Positions 16,055-22,607 of a stretch of DNA of 64,000 nt are shown piece by piece (the stretch's first letter is position 1; each line of letters opens with the position of its first letter). This DNA is from Paenibacillus riograndensis SBR5 (lineage in GTDB: Bacteria > Bacillota > Bacilli > Paenibacillales > Paenibacillaceae), in assembly GCF_000981585.1 (NCBI RefSeq), contig NZ_LN831776.1, positions 1,627,001-1,691,000 on the forward strand, in the 5' to 3' direction. Under the pieces are notes generated by a model that saw nothing but the letters and a program-made list of their open reading frames with translations, was not told the origin of the DNA and ran no database searches. A program made the translations under genes and the position numbers.

Positions 16055-17806
16055 ATGGAATGGTTAAGACTATTTTCTTTCCATCGTAAACTGCAGTTAT
16101 CGTTCCTGATCCTTATACTTTTTCCTTTTATTGCTGTAACCATCTGGTCGTATTCTTCTGTGAAACAAAATGTAAGCGATAAGCTTGCCCGCTCGAACGA
16201 AGAGACACTTACGGTTATTGCGAATCAAATCGGGAAGACGATTGACACCATTTCTTTCGCTTCAGTTTATTTCTCACAACTGAATAATCCGGATATTCTG
16301 GAAAGCTTTCGGCATCTGAAGGATGCCGAAAGCTTTGCTGATTTTGAGACTTATGTCCATTATTCCCGGCTGAATTCCATGGCCGATATTTTGTCGATGC
16401 AGTCAATGGATGCCGACTTGAAGATGATGATCGTCAACAAGCAGAATCGAATTATTATAGGAGATAGTTACGCTGCCATATTCTCGGGGCTTTCGGAACG
16501 TTTTGTACGGGAAAGCCGCAAACTTGATGATAAGGAAACAACTTCACTGCAGTGGTTTCCTTCCGGTGAGGAAGGCGCCGCTCCTGACTATTATTACGCT
16601 TCCCGTTTTATCATCGACCCGAGCAACCATGAGAAGCTGGCGACGCTGTTCATCGGGATCCCGAAGTCGTATTTTCACAACTTGCTGGATACCGGGAACC
16701 CCGACATCATCTTCTCACTCGCCGACCGCTCAGGGGAGATTATCGCCGTTAAGGGCCGGAGCGAAACCTCCGCTTCAGGCGGCATGCTGGTTAGTAAAGT
16801 TTCTATTCCAAAGACCGGCTGGTTGCTTTCCGAGGAGATGCCCCGAAAACTTATCGACAGCCAAATTAACCGGGAATTCTTTGTGACGCTTTCAGTGGTG
16901 GGTTTATTTTTTTTGGCGTTTCTGATCCTTTCCATGCTCTGGGCGGGGCACATCAACAAGCCGATCAGCCTGCTGCGTTCCAGCGTCAAGCAGTATGTCG
17001 GCGGGAAGCGGGATGTCCGAATTCCGGTGAAGGGCAAAGACGAGGTCGCCGTTCTGTCTGCCGCGTTCAACCAGATGCTGGACGATATTAACGGGCTCCT
17101 ACATCAGGTGGAGAGTGAGCAGGAGGAGAAGCGGCTTCTGGAGCTTCAGGCGTTGGCCGCACAGATCCGGCCGCATTTTCTGCTCAATACACTGAATTCG
17201 ATCAAGGTTAGCTTGTTGCTGGTCGGAGATGAGCCGCATGGCACCATGATTGATGCGCTGATGAGGCTGCTTCGCGCATATGTCCATGTTGACGAGCCGC
17301 TTAAGCTGGCCGAAGAATGCAAGGTGCTAGGAAGCTATGTTCAGGTCATGCAAATCCGCAATCGCTTGAATATTGAGTTTAATTATGAGTTGGGTGAGGG
17401 GACAGAGTTGATTGAGCTGCCAAGGCTACTGCTGCAGCCGATCGTGGAAAATGCGATCTATCACGGATTTTCCTCCAGACCGGAGAATCCAGTCATTGAG
17501 CTGCGTACAGCCCTTCATTATCAGAAGCTTGAGATTACCATCAGCGACAATGGCAAGGGCATGCCAGAAGAAGCGATTGTGCGGCTGAACCGGCGGCTTC
17601 TTGGGGCAGAGGACGAGACTCCCCGGCAGCAGGATAAAGGCGTGGGATTGATTAACACGGCGCGGAGGCTGCAGGTGCTATTCGGATACCAGGCCCGTCT
17701 AACAGCGGCTTCCCGCGAGGGCGGCGGCATGAGTTTCACCCTATACATTCCGATGGTAAGCGGCAAGGAGGCGATTATTAATGATGACTGTAATGCTAAT
17801 CGATGA
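16055..17806 (+). CDS. YesM-type sensor histidine kinase
   Basis: 583 residues from ATG 16055 (AAGGATG about 9 nt upstream; an ATG ten codons earlier at 16025 has a distant site). An N-terminal helix (LSFLILILFPFIAVTIW), an extracellular sensor region of about 240 residues, a second helix (FFVTLSVVGLFFLAFLILSM) and a HAMP domain (INKPISLLRSSVKQY) come first. A His_kinase domain follows, with AAQIRPHFLLNTLNS holding the phospho-histidine, then a HATPase domain with DNGKGMP and KGVGLINTARRL. YesM kinases sense extracellular carbohydrates and signal to AraC-type regulators. It overlaps the regulator gene by 26 nt. Confidence 0.9.
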   Translation: MEWLRLFSFHRKLQLSFLILILFPFIAVTIWSYSSVKQNVSDKLARSNEETLTVIANQIGKTIDTISFASVYFSQLNNPDILESFRHLKDAESFADFETYVHYSRLNSMADILSMQSMDADLKMMIVNKQNRIIIGDSYAAIFSGLSERFVRESRKLDDKETTSLQWFPSGEEGAAPDYYYASRFIIDPSNHEKLATLFIGIPKSYFHNLLDTGNPDIIFSLADRSGEIIAVKGRSETSASGGMLVSKVSIPKTGWLLSEEMPRKLIDSQINREFFVTLSVVGLFFLAFLILSMLWAGHINKPISLLRSSVKQYVGGKRDVRIPVKGKDEVAVLSAAFNQMLDDINGLLHQVESEQEEKRLLELQALAAQIRPHFLLNTLNSIKVSLLLVGDEPHGTMIDALMRLLRAYVHVDEPLKLAEECKVLGSYVQVMQIRNRLNIEFNYELGEGTELIELPRLLLQPIVENAIYHGFSSRPENPVIELRTALHYQKLEITISDNGKGMPEEAIVRLNRRLLGAEDETPRQQDKGVGLINTARRLQVLFGYQARLTAASREGGGMSFTLYIPMVSGKEAIINDDCNANR

Positions 17807-19385
17807 CGATGTTCCGATGCTGGAGTATGTGGCGCATTTGCTGGGTTCGCTTGATCTGGAACTGAAGCTTGTCGCTTCGGCTTCCAGCAGTGATCAAGCT
17901 CTGGTGGACTTCCACGAGATGCTGCCGGATCTCGTGGTCATCGATATCGGACTGCCAGGAATGAACGGGCTTGAGCTGGCAGAGGCATTTCGGATCACCA
18001 AACCGGAGGTCCGGCTTATCTTTCTGACTTGTTATGAGGATTTCCAATATTCCAAGCGGGCGTTCCAACTCGAAGCCGACGATTATCTAATCAAGGACGA
18101 ACTATCACCCGATCAGCTTAAGGTCAGTCTGGGCAAGGCGGTAGACCGCTTCCGTACCCGGGAGGAACTGCTGGAGCGTTTTTCGTTCCGGCAGGCGATT
18201 GAACGTAATAAAGAGGTACTGCGGCAGAGCTTCCTGAAGCAATTGATCTCTCCGGGCAGTGATGCAGCCCATACTCTCTTATTGGGCGAACGTTTGGACA
18301 TCTCATGGAAACTGCCCTATTTCCGTCAAGGCTTCATCCATATCGATGCCGCTTCCCTGACAGAGCGCTACAGCTACAGGGACATACCGCTGATTCATTT
18401 TGCTGTGAACAACATTGCTATGGAGTTATCTGCGGGGGCGGCGGCGATTACGCCGATCATGACCGAGGATATAGGGATCTATCTAATTTGGAATGTGTCC
18501 GAACCGGATGCTTCGTACCAGCCCATGATTGATTTCATGGAATCGGTCCGGGAAAAAGCAAAGCAATATTTGAAGATTAAGGTACTGGGGTTCTATTTGG
18601 CACAGACCGTATTGATGCAGCATATCGATACCGTATATAAAACGCTGAGCGATTGCCGGGACGACAGCTTCTACGGGAAAATTACAGCAGTTACCGCTGT
18701 GGAGCCCCGCGCTGTTTTTCAGCAAACGCCGGAACGGAGATGGGATCAGGAACGTACACGACTGTCACTGGCGCTCGAGGAGGGGAATGCCGCCTGGATC
18801 GATATGGCGGTAAATTCGTGGATTCAGTATGTCACCTCCGAGCGGCTTCTGCCCCGGCTGGTGAAGGAAATGTGCGGCGACCTTGTCCGTCAGATGGTGT
18901 TTGAATCGGGCGGAGTTGCCGAGAGCAGCTTTTTTATCTGGCTCAGCCAGGCCGTGCATATCGATGAAGCAGTTCGTTTGACCAAGCGGGAACTGCGTAA
19001 TCTATGGCGACAGCATACGCTGGCTCCGACTTCTGCTCAGGGTAAGGATATCCGCCTGTTAGCGATCGATCAGTTTCTCGACGAGCATGTCGACCGGATG
19101 ATCACCTCCTTGGAGATGGCGGAGCATCTGCATTTAAATGCCAGCTATTTCTCCAGATACTTCAAAAAGCTGGCGGGCGTTAATTTCACCGATTACGTCA
19201 ACCAGTACAAAATTAATTTGGCGATTACAATGCTGAGCCGGCAGCACGAAACGGTGGAGAATGTGGCGTATACCCTCGGGTTCTCCGACCGGGCGTATTT
19301 TTCCAAAGTATTCAAGAAATACAGCGGCAAGAGCCCCAGTGAATACAAAAATCAGGTTTCCACTTGCTTCGAAACAGAGGAATAA
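17781..19385 (+). CDS. YesN-type response regulator with AraC DNA-binding domain
   Basis: 534 residues. The receiver domain occupies residues 1-120, with acidic pocket D8-D10, phospho-acceptor D55 (VVIDIGLPGMNGLEL) and lysine in YLIKDELSP. A ~280-residue middle region of unclear fold follows. The C-terminal ~100 residues are a double helix-turn-helix AraC domain (MAEHLHLNASYFSRYFKKL, then ENVAYTLGFSDRAYFSKVFK). AAGGAGG lies 9 nt before the ATG. It should activate island promoters on phosphorylation by the adjacent kinase; the repeated block before the two oxidoreductase genes is a plausible target. Confidence 0.9.
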   Translation: MMTVMLIDDDVPMLEYVAHLLGSLDLELKLVASASSSDQALVDFHEMLPDLVVIDIGLPGMNGLELAEAFRITKPEVRLIFLTCYEDFQYSKRAFQLEADDYLIKDELSPDQLKVSLGKAVDRFRTREELLERFSFRQAIERNKEVLRQSFLKQLISPGSDAAHTLLLGERLDISWKLPYFRQGFIHIDAASLTERYSYRDIPLIHFAVNNIAMELSAGAAAITPIMTEDIGIYLIWNVSEPDASYQPMIDFMESVREKAKQYLKIKVLGFYLAQTVLMQHIDTVYKTLSDCRDDSFYGKITAVTAVEPRAVFQQTPERRWDQERTRLSLALEEGNAAWIDMAVNSWIQYVTSERLLPRLVKEMCGDLVRQMVFESGGVAESSFFIWLSQAVHIDEAVRLTKRELRNLWRQHTLAPTSAQGKDIRLLAIDQFLDEHVDRMITSLEMAEHLHLNASYFSRYFKKLAGVNFTDYVNQYKINLAITMLSRQHETVENVAYTLGFSDRAYFSKVFKKYSGKSPSEYKNQVSTCFETEE

Positions 19386-19426
19386 AGTCGATATAAATTA
19401 GCAAACAGTGTTAAAGGAGGAAAACC

Positions 19427-19533
19427 ATGAGTGAAATGTCGGTGAGCTTCAGCGCGAGCTGGTGAGGGAAGGCGCCTGGCTAGGCGAAGAGCTAGCCTCG
19501 GATTATAAGCTGCTAAGGAGTGATGTCAAGTGA
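19427..19533 (+). pseudogene. Remnant of a fourth or fifth FAD oxidoreductase gene
   Basis: An excellent ribosome binding site (AAAGGAGG) and ATG at 19427 open a 12-codon frame that stops at once. A different frame at 19447-19533 reads LQRELVREGAWLGEELASDY, the C-terminal end seen in the other flavoprotein fragments (LVRQGAWLGDD). The 5' and 3' ends of a gene are thus joined by an internal deletion. Its stop overlaps the GTG of the next gene. Confidence 0.65.
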
Positions 19534-20135
19534 AGAGAAGCAGCAAATTCGTTTTGCCCCTGCTTATTCTCGTCAGCCTACTTCTGACGAGTCTGGTGTC
19601 AGGTGCAGCAAGCCCAGTCGCCGGGGCAGCGGGCACCACATATTACGTGGATTCCGCCCTGGGTAATGACAACGCGGCGGGTAATAGCGAAACGTCGGCA
19701 TGGAAGACGTTGACCAAGGTGAACACGGTAACCTTTAACCCCGGCGATCGCATTTTGCTTAAGGCTGGGGGAGTGTGGAGCAATCAGTATTTAGATCTTA
19801 AGGGCTCGGGTACCGAAGGAAGCCCGATTGTTGTAGATGGAAGCGGTTCCAAACCGTTGATCCATTTCGGGAATACTAGTGTAAACGGGGAGGGGTTTGG
19901 TGTTCGGCTGCGAAATGTATCTTATTGGGAAATCAATAACCTGGAGATTACGAGCGGCGAGCAGCTAACAGACATGAGAAGGCAAGGCGTCCTTGTAGTG
20001 GGTGAAGGAAGCGGTGCCGGTAACTTCAGGCATATCTACATCAAGAACCTCAACATCCATGATATTTTCGGCACGGACCGCCGGACGGGAGGCATCAATT
20101 TCCATTGGCCGGCGTCGTCTGAAGCGTCATCATGA
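19530..20135 (+). pseudogene. Secreted right-handed beta-helix protein, truncated
   Basis: GTG 19530 (AAGGAG 10 nt upstream) opens a 201-residue frame with a signal peptide (LPLLILVSLLLTSLVSGAAS, cleavage near AGAAG). The next stretch, TTYYVDSALGNDNAAGNSET then SAWKTLTKVN and NPGDRILLKAGG, is the usual N-terminus of pectate-lyase-like beta-helix proteins of Paenibacillus. Family members run to 500 or more residues. This one stops after about six coils, close to the right boundary of the island, so it is very likely truncated. It could still be secreted but probably has no enzyme activity. Confidence 0.7.
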
Positions 20136-20354
20136 TGTTCTCGCAGCCGGCGATGGCTTACACGTATAGGTGAAATCGAAGGAGGACGAATTCTGGTGAA
20201 CAGCGTTACCGTCAAAGAACAGACGTATTTACAGTTTCAGCGGGACTTATGCGTATCTCGCATGGACGAACGGTACGGTGAAAAAATCAAGAGATGGAAT
20301 GCGGCCTCAGCTCATTGGTTCCGTGGTAACCGTATTAGAACACATGAACAAGTA
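20136..20354 (+). other. Unrecognised coding remnant at right end of island
   Basis: A frame at about 20235-20370 reads FSGTYAYLAWTNGTVKKSR and ends inside the right direct repeat. It has no start or ribosome binding site of its own and looks like the tail of a lost gene. I do not recognise the family. Confidence 0.3.
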
Positions 20355-20490
20355 TACCGCATACAGTTAATTAGCAAAAAGAACTTTGATCATCCAAGGT
20401 TCTTTTTGCTTTTTTTGTTTAAGCATAGAGATCAGAATCATAAGTTCGGAGAGTGCAGGTCTGCTATGCTATAATGAAGAAAAGAAATAA
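20355..20490 (+). repeat. Right direct repeat of island (attR-like)
   Basis: This copy starts with the seven-base tRNA-Leu tip TACCGCA and includes a second copy of the terminator hairpin (one arm with a G-U pair). It ends in ATAATGAAGAAAAGA.AATAA, directly before the promoter of the first XRE gene. About 130 of 137 positions match the left copy. Confidence 0.85.
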
Positions 20491-20503
20491 TAAGAGTTAA
20501 TTA

Positions 20504-20540
20504 TATACTTATTTACGTTATTTTGCGATAAAAATAACGT
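20504..20540 (+). promoter_or_regulatory. -10 box and operator palindrome of XRE gene 1
   Basis: TATACT (20504-20509) is followed 5 nt later by a 26-bp palindrome (20515-20540) with perfect 10-bp arms ACGTTATTTT/AAAATAACGT around GCGATA. The same arrangement precedes the paralogue at 21689-21725. Position over the transcription start fits autorepression. Confidence 0.65.
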
Positions 20541-20578
20541 TTTTGCGTAAAAATAATTTGGGCGGAAGGCGGTTTGCT

Positions 20579-20947
20579 ATGCACTCTATCTACGAACGAA
20601 TTGAATATCTGATTAAACGGCAAGGACTTACCAAAAAAGCTTTCTCTGAGCAGCTGAAAATTAGCACCGGCAACATGGGGGACTGGAAGCGGGGCAAGTC
20701 GACACCCGGCACGCATAAGCTGATTGAGATCGCCGCTTTTTTTGATGTCAGCCTTGATTGGCTGATTCTGGGCAAACAGAATGCAAACACACTGAAAGAA
20801 AGTGGAGAGGATTATTTTTTTGGCCAAATACGGCAACCGAATTGCCAAACGGACGAATTGCTGCCGAAGGAGAAGGAATTTATCAAGGAATATATTGAAT
20901 TTACTAATTACCGTAAGCATAAGGCGAACGGGGAAGGTTCTTTATGA
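20579..20947 (+). CDS. XRE-family helix-turn-helix regulator 1
   Basis: 122 residues from ATG 20579, behind AAGGCGG. Longer in-frame starts run through the operator palindrome and lack a site. The N-terminal ~65 residues are a Cro/CI-type helix-turn-helix (GLTKKAFSEQLKISTGNMGD, KSTPGTHKLIEIAAFFDVSL). The C-terminal part has a conserved DYFFGQ box and charged helix but no peptidase or dimerisation domain that I recognise. About 70% identical by eye to the protein at 21767. Each of the two sits directly upstream of a tRNA-Leu copy. Confidence 0.85.
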   Translation: MHSIYERIEYLIKRQGLTKKAFSEQLKISTGNMGDWKRGKSTPGTHKLIEIAAFFDVSLDWLILGKQNANTLKESGEDYFFGQIRQPNCQTDELLPKEKEFIKEYIEFTNYRKHKANGEGSL

Positions 20948-21006
20948 GTATATTAATATTTATCCTGCCTGGGGTCCAGCCCATTGAAAATTCTTAAGCG
21001 GGCATC

Positions 21007-21035
21007 TTTACTTTTTGCTGCAATGGATTTATAAT
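21007..21035 (+). promoter_or_regulatory. Promoter for tRNA-Leu copy 2
   Basis: TTTACT (21007-21012), a 17-nt spacer and TATAAT (21030-21035) end 45 bp before the tRNA. Confidence 0.5.
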
Positions 21036-21080
21036 ATTGAATGTTGGCCTCAAACAAAGCTTTAAATTTGTACACACTGC

Positions 21081-21163
21081 GCGGTAGTGGTGGAATGGCA
21101 GACACGCTATCTTGAGGGGGTAGTGGGTGTATACCCGTGGAGGTTCGAGTCCTCTCTACCGCA
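21081..21163 (+). tRNA. tRNA-Leu(GAG), copy 2
   Basis: Identical over 83 nt to copy 1 (7808-7890), with anticodon GAG and no encoded CCA. It follows XRE gene 1 by 133 bp. Confidence 0.93.
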
Positions 21164-21170
21164 TAACATT

Positions 21171-21212
21171 CAACAAGAAAAAAACCTTGATTAATCAAGG
21201 TTTTTTTTGTTG
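21171..21212 (+). terminator. Intrinsic terminator after tRNA-Leu copy 2
   Basis: An A-rich arm ending AAAACCTTG pairs with CAAGGTTTT, loop ATTAAT-like, followed by eight T. Its sequence differs from the copy 1 terminator although its shape is the same. Confidence 0.88.
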
Positions 21213-21337
21213 AATTCTGTAAAACCGTCTTTGATAGATGTAAAAACAAGGTGAAGGTATTGTGCCAGAGCGTTATGACCAGCTTCCTCTGGTACTTTCT
21301 GTCTGTGAAACGAATTGTACACCTCTGCGGGTCCCTT

Positions 21338-21386
21338 AAGCCGCTCCTGAATCAGAGTACTTCATCTGATGAGGAGCGGCTTTTTG
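21338..21386 (+). terminator. Intrinsic terminator (intergenic)
   Basis: AAGCCGCTCCT pairs with AGGAGCGGCTT around an inner ATCAGA/TCTGAT stem, then TTTTT. No recognised gene ends just before it (21213-21337), so it may mark a lost gene or serve as a bidirectional barrier. Confidence 0.75.
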
Positions 21387-21420
21387 TATACAAAGATTGC
21401 TGCCGCGTGATGTCCAAAGC

Positions 21421-21618
21421 TTAGGATGGGGGCAAACCCAAAAGCTCTGAAACCTGGCGCCGGTAGCGTTCCGCTTTGCGGGTGCCATGGATCAGGTTGG
21501 ATAGGCGATAAGGCGGGATGTTGTAGATCTCACAGAATTTTTTCTGATCCAGATGCAGCTCTGTCAGCCGTTGCTTGATTGCCCAGCCGTAGGGAGTGAT
21601 GGGACGTTTACTGTTCAA
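21421..21618 (-). CDS. Small XRE-like DNA-binding protein
   Basis: 65 residues (ITPYGWAIKQRLTELHLDQK, NIPPYRLSNLIHGTRKA, ending SELLGLPPS). This is a single minimal helix-turn-helix domain of the Cro type without any other module, of a kind common in Bacillales prophages and islands. On the minus strand an AGGTGAGCCCC stretch about 7 nt before the ATG gives a usable ribosome binding site. It is divergent from XRE gene 2, so it may share that gene's regulatory region. A phage or island origin is inference. Confidence 0.7.
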   Translation of the reverse strand: MNSKRPITPYGWAIKQRLTELHLDQKKFCEIYNIPPYRLSNLIHGTRKAERYRRQVSELLGLPPS

Positions 21619-21688
21619 AAGGGGCTCACCTCTTATCGACTATCCAGCCGTATGATATAATGGGATAAGGCATAATAATAGTTAATTA

Positions 21689-21725
21689 TATACTTTTTTA
21701 CGTCATTTTACAATAAAAATTACGT
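21689..21725 (+). promoter_or_regulatory. -10 box and operator palindrome of XRE gene 2
   Basis: TATACT (21689-21694), a gap of 5 nt, then 26 bp at 21700-21725 with arms ACGTCATTTT/AAAATTACGT (one mismatch). Geometry is identical to that before XRE gene 1. Confidence 0.65.
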
Positions 21726-21766
21726 AAATAAGTGCTTTTTTAAATACATTGGAGGGCGGTTAGCCG

Positions 21767-22132
21767 ATGCAGTCCATCTATGAACGAATTGAATACCTGA
21801 TTAAGCAAAAGGGAATCACTAAGAAAAAGTTTTGCGAACAGTTAAATATCAGCACAGGGAACATGGGGGATTGGAAACGGGGTAAGTCAACACCAGGGAC
21901 GCATAAGCTGATTGAGATCGGGGCGTTTTTTCAAGTGAGTCTGGATTGGCTGATCTTAGGCAAAAAGACACCTGAAATGGTGCGTGAAGGATCGGAGGAT
22001 TATTTTTTTGGCCAATTACGGCAATTGAATTGCCAAAGCGATGAGCTGAAGCCGGAAGAGCAGAATTTCATTAAGGAATACTTCGAATTTACCCAATACC
22101 GCAAGCAAAAAGAAACGGAAGAAAATTCTTAA
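21767..22132 (+). CDS. XRE-family helix-turn-helix regulator 2
   Basis: 121 residues from ATG 21767 behind GGAGGGCGG. N-terminal Cro/CI helix-turn-helix (GITKKKFCEQLNISTGNMGD, LIEIGAFFQVSLDWLIL), then the same EDYFFGQ box and charged C-terminal helix as in XRE 1. It lacks any protease or metallopeptidase partner in the neighbourhood. Its stop is only 14 bp before tRNA-Leu copy 3, with no promoter or terminator between, so the tRNA is probably cotranscribed with the regulator. Confidence 0.85.
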   Translation: MQSIYERIEYLIKQKGITKKKFCEQLNISTGNMGDWKRGKSTPGTHKLIEIGAFFQVSLDWLILGKKTPEMVREGSEDYFFGQLRQLNCQSDELKPEEQNFIKEYFEFTQYRKQKETEENS

Positions 22133-22146
22133 TACAACATCACCGC

Positions 22147-22229
22147 GCGGTAGTGGTGGAATGGCAGACACGCTATCTTGAGGGGGTAGTGGATGTATAT
22201 CCGTGGAGGTTCGAGTCCTCTCTACCGCA
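22147..22229 (+). tRNA. tRNA-Leu(GAG), copy 3 (variable-arm variant)
   Basis: 83 nt, identical to copies 1 and 2 except in the variable arm, where GGGTGTATACCC becomes GGATGTATATCC. The two changes compensate (G-C to A-T), so the stem is kept. The downstream flank keeps TAATTAGCAAAAAG, the left arm of the copy 1 terminator, and then diverges. Confidence 0.92.
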
Positions 22230-22299
22230 TAACATGTAATTAGCAAAAAGCCCTCATTCTTACAATTACTCCGATAAAAAATGACAGCAACTAGCGCGT

Positions 22300-22410
22300 A
22301 TGCCGGACAACATCTGCCTTACCGCTGATGCTTTAGCCCTGCAGCGTTCGCCGAAAGACAGCTATTATTGGCACAAAAAAGGTATTGGAAACGGGTGGCT
22401 GGAGGTTTAA
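22300..22410 (+). pseudogene. Possible GH1 beta-glucosidase C-terminal remnant
   Basis: A 36-codon frame reads ALALQRSPKDSYYWHKKGIG then NGWLEV. This resembles the last residues of family-1 glycosidases (PKxSYYWYKK pattern). Everything upstream is missing and the left neighbour is tRNA-Leu copy 3. The match is short, so the call is tentative. Otherwise 22230-22607 holds only hairpins and no gene. Confidence 0.4.
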
Positions 22411-22417
22411 TTTAATT

Positions 22418-22451
22418 AAGCATGCGAAGAATTTCCTTCGCATGCTTTTTT
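22418..22451 (+). terminator. Intrinsic terminator
   Basis: AAGCATGCGAAG (22418-22429) pairs perfectly with CTTCGCATGCTT (22436-22447) and ends in six T. It follows the glycosidase remnant, as expected for the 3' end of the lost gene. Confidence 0.88.
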
Positions 22452-22500
22452 ACGTTGAAGTCACACTGCCTTGCGCGGTTTTTTTTGACTTAAGGGCTGC

Positions 22501-22531
22501 CCAAAAGGGCAGAATCCGCGTGCCCTTTTGG
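22501..22531 (+). other. Strong hairpin upstream of MMPL gene
   Basis: CCAAAAGGGCA and TGCCCTTTTGG form an 11-bp stem with a 9-nt loop and no T tract, 77 bp before the MMPL start codon. It may be an operator or an mRNA leader structure. Confidence 0.45.
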
Positions 22532-22607
22532 ACGATGGCAGGAGATCTCCCGAGCTATAGGATAGGTACATAGAGAAAACATTTAGCTAAGAGGAGACGA
22601 TACTGAA

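Larger units (their letters stand above)
7884..20490 (+). mobile_element. Decaying genomic island at the tRNA-Leu 3' end, flanked by ~137-bp direct repeats
   Basis: A direct repeat at 7884-8020 and 20355-20490 brackets all the FAD-oxidoreductase, sugar-transport and YesM/YesN genes plus several gene fragments. The left repeat begins with the last seven bases of an intact tRNA-Leu. The right repeat begins with the same seven bases but has no tRNA body before it, the usual geometry of an element integrated into a tRNA 3' end. No integrase, transposase or relaxase is visible. The coding content is more remnant than gene in places, so the element has probably lost mobility. Confidence 0.7.

Noticed and set aside
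20196..20474. 92-codon frame at the right edge of the island
   Set aside because: It crosses the direct repeat and terminator and has no recognised domain, so it is not listed as a gene.
7808..22229. The three tRNA-Leu copies as an assembly artefact
   Set aside because: Downstream flanks differ, the XRE neighbours are only about 70% identical and copy 3 has a compensatory variant.
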